NCBI RefSeq assembly: GCF_000014005.1
Contig: NC_008009.1
Location: 2,666,001 to 2,730,000 of the forward strand
Origin: Candidatus Koribacter versatilis Ellin345
GTDB lineage: Bacteria > Acidobacteriota > Terriglobia > Terriglobales > Acidobacteriaceae
Reading direction: 5' to 3'
DNA: 64,000 nucleotides
Shown piece by piece: positions 9,166 to 15,595 of this stretch (the first letter of the stretch is position 1; the number at the start of each line of letters is the position of its first letter). The notes below the pieces were generated by a model that saw nothing but the letters and a program-made list of their open reading frames with translations, did not search any database and was not told the origin of the DNA. The translations under genes were made by a program, and so were the position numbers.

Positions 9166-9666
9166 TTGAGTCGAATGGCGCAGCCTTTCACGGTTGAGGA
9201 ATTTCGGCCCGAGTTCACGGAAGCAATCCTTTCGCTAATTGTCGGCATTCAGGCCGAAGAGTTCGGTGTTCGGATCACCGCGGCGGAGCAGCCGGATTTA
9301 GCGGCGATTCCGGCGTTCTACCAGCAAGGCAGCGGGAATTTCTGGGTGGCCACCCGCGAGACCCGCGTCATCGGCACGATCGCGCTGAAAGATATCGGCA
9401 ACCGGCAGGCCGTGTTACGGAAAATGTTCGTTGCTCCTGAAGCGCGCGGCAAGGAACACGGTGTTGCACTCGCCCTGCTCACCACGCTGCTCGATTGGGC
9501 GCGGCCCCGCGGTGTGAAGGAAATCTTCCTCGGCACCACCGACAAGTTCAAAGCCGCGCACCGCTTCTACGAGAAGAATGGCTTCGAGGCAGTCTCGCCT
9601 GACGCACTGCCTTCCGCGTTTCCGCGCATGGTGCAGGACACGAGGTACTACCGGCGCAAGCTCTAG
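9166..9666 (+). CDS. GNAT-family N-acetyltransferase
   Basis: Probable acetyl-CoA-dependent acetyltransferase of unknown substrate, 166 residues. The core shows the GNAT elements: strand 'FWVATRETRVIGTIALK' and the acetyl-CoA strand and pyrophosphate loop 'VLRKMFVAPEARGKEHGVAL', followed by 'AAHRFYEKNGFE'. The pyrophosphate loop is not the canonical Q/RxxGxG/A (ARGKEHG). TTG at 9166 is preferred because AGAAGGA sits 7 bases upstream; ATG at 9175 is the alternative. It converges with the SIMPL gene, six bases apart. Confidence 0.85.
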   Translation: MSRMAQPFTVEEFRPEFTEAILSLIVGIQAEEFGVRITAAEQPDLAAIPAFYQQGSGNFWVATRETRVIGTIALKDIGNRQAVLRKMFVAPEARGKEHGVALALLTTLLDWARPRGVKEIFLGTTDKFKAAHRFYEKNGFEAVSPDALPSAFPRMVQDTRYYRRKL

Positions 9667-9672
9667 CTCCAG

Positions 9673-10398
9673 CTATTGCAATTCAAAACTTACGGTCACG
9701 AACGCGCGAATCACGGACACACCCGCGACGGTGGTGCGCTCATCTCCACCACCTCCTCCACCTGACCGTTCCATTGTGGAGAAAGCGTAGGCATTCGCTT
9801 GCACTTGCATTGGGCCGTCATAGTTCATGCCCTCGTTGATGTCCCAGGGCTTCCCAATCGTCTGGTCGAGTTGGGCAGCCATCGCGGTGGCTTTCTCTTT
9901 GGCGACTTTGATGGCGTTGATTCGCGCCTCTTCCCGATATTTCGCTGGCTCTCCGACGCGAAATTCAACGCTTTGTATCCGGTTCACGCCAGCGCTCAGC
10001 AGCGCCGAAACGAGCGACTCGTATTTATCGAGGTTTTTGAGAGTCACGGTGACGGTCTGCGAGACATCGTACCCACTCGGCTGCGCGGCCCACTTTCTTT
10101 CCGGATACTCGAGATCCATTGATAGCCGACTGGTGGCGACATCTTTCTCATCTACGCCGGCGTTGCGCACCACACCAAGCACTCGCTTCATACGGTTATC
10201 GTGGTCCGCTTTCGCACCAGCCAGCTCCTTATCTCGCGACTCGACGCCGAACACCAGTACCGCCTGATCGGGAACTACCTTCACTTCTGCCGTGCCCGAA
10301 ACGGTGATCAGCCGCGGCCGGTCGTATTTCGTTTGTGCAGACGAGATGGACGACAGCGACAGAATAACCAGAGCCAATAGGCCTAAAGAGTTCTTCAC
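9673..10398 (-). CDS. Exported SIMPL (DUF541) domain protein
   Basis: Periplasmic protein of the SIMPL/DUF541 family, whose biochemical role is still poorly known. The 241-residue product starts at a GTG at 10398, chosen for the strong GGAGGAG eight bases upstream and because a clear signal peptide follows (NSLGLLALVILSLSSISSAQ). The mature part carries the family pattern: 'ITVSGTAEVKVVPDQAVLVFGVE' opening strand, a long helix with Lys-Ala repeats, 'YDVSQTVTVTLKNLDKYESLV', and 'AINAIKVAKEKA'. A glycine run (SGGGGGGDE) sits before the last strand. Confidence 0.87.
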   Translation of the reverse strand: MKNSLGLLALVILSLSSISSAQTKYDRPRLITVSGTAEVKVVPDQAVLVFGVESRDKELAGAKADHDNRMKRVLGVVRNAGVDEKDVATSRLSMDLEYPERKWAAQPSGYDVSQTVTVTLKNLDKYESLVSALLSAGVNRIQSVEFRVGEPAKYREEARINAIKVAKEKATAMAAQLDQTIGKPWDINEGMNYDGPMQVQANAYAFSTMERSGGGGGGDERTTVAGVSVIRAFVTVSFELQ

Positions 10399-10555
10399 GC
10401 TTACACTCCTCCGCTCGCAGTTGTAAGTAACTCGTTCCATCGGACGCCGAGTCTTCACTTATGTAAGCGGAGAATTGCGATGCGCGGGTCAAATCGGGCC
10501 GACAGGAAAAGGTGCTCGCCCGCAACTTCGCACGGACGAGCAACCCGTGATGCAG

Positions 10556-11290
10556 TTACTGCACCGTCACATACTCCGTCTTCTGGAACGTATGTCCGGC
10601 CTGGTCGTGGTGCTGGATGGTTACGCGGTGTTTACCGGGATTCATCAGGATCCAGCTATTCACTACGTTGGTGGCTCGAGCGTAGGTGGCATTCACGCCA
10701 TCCACGTAGACCGTGGTCGCGACCTGTTGGTTACCGGCCTGATCCGCGGAATCCGTCGCCACGCCGGAGATGTGCACCGGAGACCACGTCGGTTCGCCCG
10801 TAACAGGCGTGCAGATAGTCATCGTTAAATCCGTAGCGCTCGGCGTACACGGCGGCGCGTTAGTGACGTGCAGAGTCACCGTCTTCTGGAAATAGCCCTG
10901 CGCGTCCTTGGCTTGCAAGGTCAAGCGCAGGGTCTCGTTCGGTGAGCCGTCGAACAGGAAGATCGAGACATCGGGCGGGATACTCTCCGCCGATCCAACG
11001 AACGTTCCGTTCTGGTAGAGGGCGATCCCCTTCAGCCCGGCCGAATCGGCCACCTTGGCGCGCAACAGGAAGTGCCCGGTGAGGTCCACACCGTCCGGTG
11101 GCGTACAGATGTTGATGGTGCGATCGGTGGTGGGAGAAGGACAGGGTTCGTAAAACGGATAGGTATCCGAGGACGTAGGAACGATCCTGACGGTTGGGCT
11201 CTGCGGGACTGTGGCTGTATTGGTTTGAGCAAGGCCAGTGGCAACGAGCATCACGGCCGCAACCGCAGCGAGTGGAATGCGCAACTGCAT
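10556..11290 (-). CDS. Secreted Ig-like domain protein, two modules
   Basis: Unknown function, 244 residues, with a signal peptide (QLRIPLAAVAAVMLVATGLAQ). Two tandem modules each have a Cys-containing entry ('INICTPPDGVDL' and 'MTICTPVTGEP') followed by beta-strands with 'ALYQNG' or 'VYVDG', typical of bacterial Ig-like folds. The last 50 residues (VYVDG..., then GKHRV, then EYVTVQ at the very C-terminus) match the C-terminal module of the two VCBS proteins at 27.7-30.8 kb. Probably a surface or periplasmic protein. It stands alone between the SIMPL gene and the radical SAM gene. Confidence 0.75.
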   Translation of the reverse strand: MQLRIPLAAVAAVMLVATGLAQTNTATVPQSPTVRIVPTSSDTYPFYEPCPSPTTDRTINICTPPDGVDLTGHFLLRAKVADSAGLKGIALYQNGTFVGSAESIPPDVSIFLFDGSPNETLRLTLQAKDAQGYFQKTVTLHVTNAPPCTPSATDLTMTICTPVTGEPTWSPVHISGVATDSADQAGNQQVATTVYVDGVNATYARATNVVNSWILMNPGKHRVTIQHHDQAGHTFQKTEYVTVQ

Positions 11291-11461
11291 GAAAACCTCT
11301 TGGAATTTATTTGCTTGCTGTTCGTGCTGTACGTGGGACTGAGCTGCGCGTCAGCAGGTTGTCACCATGGGACAGTTTCCGTCTCGATCACTTTGTTAAG
11401 GGCGAATTCATGGGGACGAAATACTACGGCGTTTTTTCTGGCAAAATAGTAAGTGCATTTC

Positions 11462-12802
11462 ATGTCCACCTATCGCGCGATCCACGAGCACATCGAGCAG
11501 CATCCTTCCCTGCCCCCCGAAGCGGTGATCAAGGCCGACCTTCTGCGGCGTGGCATCTGCTTTACCGATGAGGCGCTCATCCCGCCTCCGGGCGCCGACC
11601 TCCCGCAGCACCAGCCAAAGTCGTATTTCATTTTCTCGTTCGACATGGTGAAGCAGAGCGAACTCGACGAGGCGCACAAATGGCGCGCTCCGGAAGAGAT
11701 CGCGCTAACCGGCGGTCCACTCGAACTGCGCCGGACGATTGTTTCCGTGCGGCTGAATCCCGAATCGCCGTATCGGATCGTGGTGCACGAAGGTCAGCGT
11801 TGGCTCGAGACCGAAGGACAGAAACTTGCGCAGGTCGCGCTGCCACCGTTTCCGCCGTATTACGCAGAGAAACTCACCGACGGCCGCGCCGTCGCCGAGA
11901 TCGCCCCCACGATCCAGTGGGGCTACCTGATCTATCTCACCGTCTTCCGCGTTTGCCAATACTTTGGCGAGAAGGAAGAGTGCCAGTTCTGCGATATCAA
12001 CCACAATTACCGCCAGCAGATCGCGGCCAAGCGACCGTACACCGGCGTGAAGAAGGTGGAAGACATCGTGGCGGCGATGGAGAAAATCGCCGCCGTCGAG
12101 AACCCGAGCAAGGCATACACCATCACGGGCGGGAGCGTTACGTCGCAAATCGGTGGCGAGAGCGAAGTCGAGTTCTATTCGAAGTACGTCGAGGCCATTG
12201 AAGCGCGTTTCCCGCGCCGCTGGATTGGCAAGGTCGTCACCCAGGCGTGGCCGGTGGAAGACGTCAAGCGCCTGAAGGCGTCCGGAGCGCAGATTTATCA
12301 CCCCAATTACGAAGTTTGGGACGCCAACCTTTTTGCCAAGCTGTGCCCGGGAAAAGAGCGCTACATCGGCCACGACACGTGGATCCGCCGCATTGTGGAA
12401 GCCGCCGAAGTCTTCGGCCCCGCTAAGGTGATTCCCAATTTTGTTGGCGGCATTGAGATGGCCGCCCCGTACGGCTTTACTGACGTCGAGGAAGCGGTGC
12501 GTTCCACCGGTGAAGGCCTGGACTTTTTCATGTCGAAGGGCATCACGCCACGTTTTACGACGTGGTGTCCGGAACCAACGACGCCGCTGGGAAAATTGAA
12601 CCCTGAGGGCGCGCCTCTGGAATATCACTTACGTTTGCTCGAGGTTTATCGCGACACGGTTGAAAAACACAATCTCGCTCCGCCGCCGGGATATGGCGAA
12701 GCCGGACCGGGACGTGCGGTGTTCTCGGTATCGCCGTTCATGGATGTGTTGGGGATGGGAGAAGAAGACCAGGTTCGTTCGTCGGAGGCGCTCTCGTCGT
12801 AA
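11462..12802 (+). CDS. Radical SAM protein with CX8CX2C cluster motif
   Basis: Probable radical S-adenosylmethionine enzyme of unknown reaction, 446 residues from ATG 11462 (a GTG at 11453 is in frame). The N-terminal 150 residues are a separate helical domain (IKADLLRRGICFTDEALI). The cluster cysteines are C165, C174 and C177 in 'VCQYFGEKEECQFCDIN', that is CX8CX2C rather than the usual CX3CX2C, preceded by the hydrophobic strand GYLIYLTVF. 'YTITGGSVTSQ' fits the SAM-contacting GGE-like strand, and the barrel continues through 'VVTQAWPVEDVKRLKASG', 'IPNFVGGIEM' and 'FTTWCPEP'. No adjacent partner on the same strand. A Cys-rich small ORF follows on the opposite strand. Confidence 0.8.
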   Translation: MSTYRAIHEHIEQHPSLPPEAVIKADLLRRGICFTDEALIPPPGADLPQHQPKSYFIFSFDMVKQSELDEAHKWRAPEEIALTGGPLELRRTIVSVRLNPESPYRIVVHEGQRWLETEGQKLAQVALPPFPPYYAEKLTDGRAVAEIAPTIQWGYLIYLTVFRVCQYFGEKEECQFCDINHNYRQQIAAKRPYTGVKKVEDIVAAMEKIAAVENPSKAYTITGGSVTSQIGGESEVEFYSKYVEAIEARFPRRWIGKVVTQAWPVEDVKRLKASGAQIYHPNYEVWDANLFAKLCPGKERYIGHDTWIRRIVEAAEVFGPAKVIPNFVGGIEMAAPYGFTDVEEAVRSTGEGLDFFMSKGITPRFTTWCPEPTTPLGKLNPEGAPLEYHLRLLEVYRDTVEKHNLAPPPGYGEAGPGRAVFSVSPFMDVLGMGEEDQVRSSEALSS

Positions 12803-12804
12803 GG

Positions 12805-12993
12805 TTAGCAACAGCGACGGTCGTCGTAATCCTCGGCAATCAAAAAATTCTGTTGTACTTGACACGGTTGCTCGCCGTGTTGTGAATCATTGAGTGCGTT
12901 GCAGCAATTGCCATAAGTAATACTTTGAAACACTGAAAGTCGAAACACGGCACTGGTAGCGACTTTCGCACGACCCAGCAAGTTGTCAATCAA
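12805..12993 (-). CDS. Possible small Cys-rich protein (62 codons), uncertain
   Basis: An open frame from TTG 12993, with internal GTG starts, convergent with the radical SAM gene and stopping two bases past its end. The C-terminal half has five cysteines in about 35 residues, in the order CC, C and terminal CC (GNCC...QPCQVQ...RRCC). No ribosome binding site is convincing and no family is recognised. Base composition is more AT-rich than the neighbours, as is the whole intergenic stretch. It may be non-coding; it is listed because Cys-rich peptides next to radical SAM enzymes can be modification substrates. Confidence 0.25.
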   Translation of the reverse strand: MIDNLLGRAKVATSAVFRLSVFQSITYGNCCNALNDSQHGEQPCQVQQNFLIAEDYDDRRCC

Positions 12994-13042
12994 TTTCCAT
13001 TCAACGCCGGAAGTAGTCCGAAATCGGAATTATTTCAGACCG

Positions 13043-13070
13043 TTGACAAAAAGAATCGGATAACTAGAAT
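13043..13070 (+). promoter_or_regulatory. Probable sigma-70 promoter of purC
   Basis: TTGACA at 13043-13048, 16 bases of spacer, then TAGAAT at 13065-13070. The -10 box overlaps the ATG at 13069, so if used it puts the transcript start near 13077 and the true purC start further downstream. Confidence 0.55.
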
Positions 13071-14025
13071 GACCGACGTTCTCGCTCATCGAAATAACTC
13101 ATCCAATACAAACGTGACTGACTCCGTGAAACAATCCGCCGTTTTACTTCACACCGACATTCCAGAACTGGAGCTCTACGCCAGCGGCAAAGTCCGCGAC
13201 ATTTACAAGGTCGACAGCGATCATCTTTTGTTCATCGCGTCCGACCGTATCTCGGCGTTCGACTACGTGCTCGCCTCCGGCATCCCGGAAAAGGGCCGCG
13301 TGCTCACGCAGATTTCCCTGTTCTGGTTCGACTTCCTCAAGAACATCGTGGACAACCACCTCGTCACCGCCGACGTGAACAAGTTCCCTGCCGAGCTCAA
13401 AGCGCACGAGGCGCAACTCCATGGACGCTCCATGCTGGTGCAGCATGCGCAGATGATCCAGGTCGAGTGCGTGGTGCGCGGCTACCTCTCCGGCTCCGGC
13501 TGGAAGGAATACAAAAAAGACGGCGCGGTGTGCGGCATCGAGTTGCCGAAGGGTCTCCAGGAAAGCGATAAGCTGCCGGAGCCGATCTTCACACCGGCGA
13601 CCAAAGCCCAGACCGGCCATGACGAGAACATTTCTTTCGACCGCATGGTGCAGGTCACCGGCGGCGACCTCAGCGAAAAGCTCCGCGAGGTCAGCATCAA
13701 GATTTACAAAGCGGCCGCCGATTATGCCCTCACGAAAGGCATCATCATTGCCGATACCAAGTTTGAGTTTGGCATGACTCCGAAGGGCCTGGTGCTCGCG
13801 GATGAAGTGCTGACGCCCGATTCGTCTCGCTTCTGGCCAGTCGACAAGTACAAGCCGGGTATGACGCAGGAATCGTTCGACAAGCAGTATGTGCGCGATT
13901 ACCTGGAAGATATCAAGTGGAACAAACAGCCTCCCGCTCCGGGGCTTCCCGAAGAGGTTCAGGCCAAGACGAGTGAAAAATACGTGGAGGCTTATCGTCG
14001 CCTGACCGGGCACGACCTGCCTTAA
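13069..14025 (+). CDS. purC: Phosphoribosylaminoimidazole-succinocarboxamide synthase PurC
   Basis: Purine synthesis: joins CAIR and aspartate with ATP to form SAICAR. The frame gives up to 318 residues, near the usual 300 or so for the longer PurC type. The family motifs are present: 'GKVRDIYKVDSDHLLFIASDRISAFD' near the N-terminus, 'ECVVRGYLSGSGWKEY', and 'IIIADTKFEFG' with 'LADEVLTPDSSRFW'. The N-terminal 15-20 residues before 'VKQSAVLLHTDIPEL' are Asn/Ser-rich and overlap a promoter-like sequence, so translation probably begins at GTG 13114 or 13126. CvpA and the Fis-type gene follow closely on the same strand and may be co-transcribed. Confidence 0.95.
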   Translation: MTDVLAHRNNSSNTNVTDSVKQSAVLLHTDIPELELYASGKVRDIYKVDSDHLLFIASDRISAFDYVLASGIPEKGRVLTQISLFWFDFLKNIVDNHLVTADVNKFPAELKAHEAQLHGRSMLVQHAQMIQVECVVRGYLSGSGWKEYKKDGAVCGIELPKGLQESDKLPEPIFTPATKAQTGHDENISFDRMVQVTGGDLSEKLREVSIKIYKAAADYALTKGIIIADTKFEFGMTPKGLVLADEVLTPDSSRFWPVDKYKPGMTQESFDKQYVRDYLEDIKWNKQPPAPGLPEEVQAKTSEKYVEAYRRLTGHDLP

Positions 14026-14035
14026 TAGGCGGGCG

Positions 14036-14590
14036 ATGAACGGCCTTGACTGGGTCTTACTCCTACTGATTTTGCTTTCTACGCTGCTTGCCGCAGCCCA
14101 GGGTTTCATTCTCGAAATCTTCGGCTTGGCGGGAGCGCTGGTCGGGTACGTTTTAGCGGCATGGGAATACCGGCGGCTAACGCCGCTGTTTGCGAATTAC
14201 GTCAGTTCGCCATGGGTGGCTGACATCGCAGCTTTTTTGACAATTTTTCTGTGCGTTGTGCTCCTGGCAGGAGCGCTGGCACGCATTGTGCGCTGGGCCG
14301 TCTCGGGCGTGGGATTGAAGTGGTTCGATCGCATCCTGGGCGGGGCCTTCGGCATGGTGCGTGGCCTGGCGGTAGCAGCGGTGATCGTGATGGCATTCGC
14401 GGCATTCGCGCCCACCAGCCCTGCCTTGAAGCAATCGGCATTTGCACCCTACTTTTTGGTGCTCAGCCGGACAGCTAGTTGGATTGCGCCTCCGGACCTT
14501 AGAAACAAGTTTCGTGAAGGCGTGTTGATATTGCGGCAGGCGGGAGAGAAGGCACCTCCAGTGCTCCCACCGCCGAAACCATCGAAGTGA
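14036..14590 (+). CDS. CvpA family membrane protein
   Basis: Inner-membrane protein of the CvpA (colicin V production) family, 184 residues. Four hydrophobic segments are visible (about residues 5-22, 25-45, 62-85 and 105-125), beginning with the family-typical 'MNGLDWVLLLLILLSTLLAAAQGF', with 'GLKWFDRILGGAFGMVRG' between segments three and four. The C-terminus is soluble and proline-rich. In other bacteria cvpA lies next to purF; here it lies 10 bases after purC, which keeps the purine link. The function is described mainly as envelope stress tolerance. Confidence 0.85.
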   Translation: MNGLDWVLLLLILLSTLLAAAQGFILEIFGLAGALVGYVLAAWEYRRLTPLFANYVSSPWVADIAAFLTIFLCVVLLAGALARIVRWAVSGVGLKWFDRILGGAFGMVRGLAVAAVIVMAFAAFAPTSPALKQSAFAPYFLVLSRTASWIAPPDLRNKFREGVLILRQAGEKAPPVLPPPKPSK

Positions 14591-14633
14591 TTGCAATGGG
14601 GCGAAGCCCCCAGGGGTTTGGAAGAGAGGCGCT

Positions 14634-14912
14634 GTGAAGGACCAGCTCGAAGCTTTAATTCTGCAAATGTATAAAAGCGGCATTCTGTACTCGGAAGCCG
14701 TCCGGGAATTCAAGAAACGATTTATCGTCACCGTTCTGCAAGAGAACAATGGGAACCAATGCAAGGCCGCGCGCCAGCTCGGCATGCACCGCAATACGCT
14801 CAGCCGTACGATCGCTGAGCTCAAGCTCGATGTGAAGGCCATCCGGCATGGCGGACGACGTCCCCCACGCAGCGTGACCCTCGCCGCACTGGAGAAGAAA
14901 GCCACGCGTTAG
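14634..14912 (+). CDS. Fis-type helix-turn-helix DNA-binding protein
   Basis: Small (92-residue) putative regulator. The GTG at 14634 has GAGAGG five bases upstream. Residues about 38-65 form the Fis/NtrC C-terminal HTH ('NGNQCKAARQLGMHRNTLSR'), preceded by helices as in Fis, and there is a basic tail (HGGRRPPRSV). Such 'stand-alone' Fis-like proteins occur in Acidobacteriota; targets are unknown. It is last in the purC-cvpA run and ends before a strong hairpin. Confidence 0.85.
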   Translation: MKDQLEALILQMYKSGILYSEAVREFKKRFIVTVLQENNGNQCKAARQLGMHRNTLSRTIAELKLDVKAIRHGGRRPPRSVTLAALEKKATR

Positions 14913-14942
14913 CAGTACCCTGCACTCATATTTGTGTTGCAT

Positions 14943-14979
14943 CCAAGGAGCAGCCGACGGGCTGCTCCTTGGTGCGTTT
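14943..14979 (+). terminator. Hairpin terminator after the Fis-type gene
   Basis: A perfect 13-bp stem, CCAAGGAGCAGCC (14943-14955) and its complement (14960-14972), with a GACG loop. The following tract TGCGTTT is only weakly U-rich, so it may also serve as an mRNA-stabilising end. Confidence 0.7.
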
Positions 14980-15024
14980 AACGACAGACTTCAGGAATCC
15001 CTTTCACGTCTAGCGTGTAAGTAG

Positions 15025-15085
15025 GCAAAAAGACGCGCTACGGAGGGGGAGACTGCGGGGAACGAAGTCTCCCCTCCGAACGCGT
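15025..15085 (-). terminator. Strong minus-strand terminator inside the hairpin array
   Basis: Read on the minus strand, ACGCG, CGGAGGGG and AGACT pair with AGTCT, CCCCTCCG and CGCGT (arms 15066-15085 and 15033-15054), and the stem is followed by CTTTTTGCC. No gene ends close upstream of it on that strand, so it would end a transcript starting in the non-coding region to its right. Confidence 0.6.
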
Positions 15086-15090
15086 GCCCG

Positions 15091-15133
15091 CGTTCCCCGC
15101 ACGCCTCACGGCGTTCTTCGCGGGACTTTTTTT
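15091..15133 (+). terminator. Plus-strand terminator inside the hairpin array
   Basis: CCCGC (15096-15100) pairs with GCGGG (15120-15124) around an inner ACGCC-TCAC-GGCGT stem, followed by ACTTTTTTTG. Its 5' arm can instead pair with the loop at 15055-15064, giving an attenuator-like choice. Confidence 0.6.
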
Positions 15134-15374
15134 GCGCACAACGATGCCCGCCCACCCCGGACGGGAGTGGGCTGCCTTGTGGGCCCGGTGCGCCCGATTT
15201 TCAAAGATCGCTTTTGCCGCCCCTTCGGGCGGTGACCTCGTTTGAGGCCCAGAGACACTTTCGGCTCAGTGGGCCCTGGGCTTGTCGCCCGGGCCTACTG
15301 AGCCTCATTTAGCACTCTAGCAATGGGTCTGAAAGAAAGTCTGTGACCGCCCTCACCTCTGTTTGTGATAACGA

Positions 15375-15538
15375 AAACCAAATCTTGAACACGAAGGGCC
15401 GAAGCACACGAAGGATAGATTGAATTCTTTTAGTTTGCGAATCGAATGCGGCAGAGCCTAGGAAGCGTTCCGAGCAGAAACAACCCCTCAAATTCCTTCG
15501 TGTTCCCTTCGTGTCCTTCGTGGTGAAAGATTTTGGTT
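15375..15538. repeat. 165-bp inverted-repeat (MITE-like) element
   Basis: Imperfect terminal inverted repeats of about 40 bases: the left arm begins AACCAAATCTTGAACACGAAG and runs to 15416; the right arm (15492-15538) ends CTTCGTGGTGAAAGATTTTGG. Both arms are built of repeated CACGAAGG units. The interior has no open frame of note. Related 'cacgaagg' sequences are common intergenic repeats in several soil phyla. No transposase is nearby. Confidence 0.6.
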
Positions 15539-15544
15539 CCGCAG

Positions 15545-15580
15545 AAAAGAAAAGAGCAGCCATTTCGGCTGCTCTTTTTG
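15545..15580 (-). terminator. Terminator of the exported TPR-like gene
   Basis: AAAGAGCAGCC (15551-15561) pairs over 11 bp with GGCTGCTCTTT (15567-15577) around ATTTC; T-rich tracts flank both sides, so it can work in both directions. It lies 16 bases past the stop at 15596. Confidence 0.85.
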
Positions 15581-15595
15581 CGAAACGACTGCTGG

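Larger units (their letters stand above)
15005..15304. other. Array of consecutive hairpins, possible structured RNA(s)
   Basis: About 300 bases with no gene and at least seven hairpins in a row: CACG/CGTG near 15006-15018; the long stem 15033-15085; the terminator stem 15091-15125; GCCCACCCC/GGGaGTGGGC (15150-15172); CGAT/ATCG (15195-15210); CCGCCC-CTTC-GGGCGG (15217-15232); CCTC-GTTT-GAGG (15236-15247); and a long stem 15263-15304 (GGCTCAGT paired with ACTGAGCC, continuing inward). The loop GCGGGGAACG (15055-15064) is perfectly complementary to CGTTCCCCGC (15091-15100). RNase P, tmRNA and SRP RNA signatures were looked for and not seen. It could be one or two small RNAs or a degenerate repeat island. 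Confidence 0.55.

Noticed and set aside
11705-12628. 307-codon minus-strand frame
   Set aside because: Antisense to the radical SAM gene, with no recognisable domain.
14943-15304. RNase P RNA, tmRNA, SRP RNA or 6S RNA
   Set aside because: Signature stretches such as GGAAAGTCC, the tRNA-like CCA end of tmRNA or the SRP GGAAG loop were not found on either strand.
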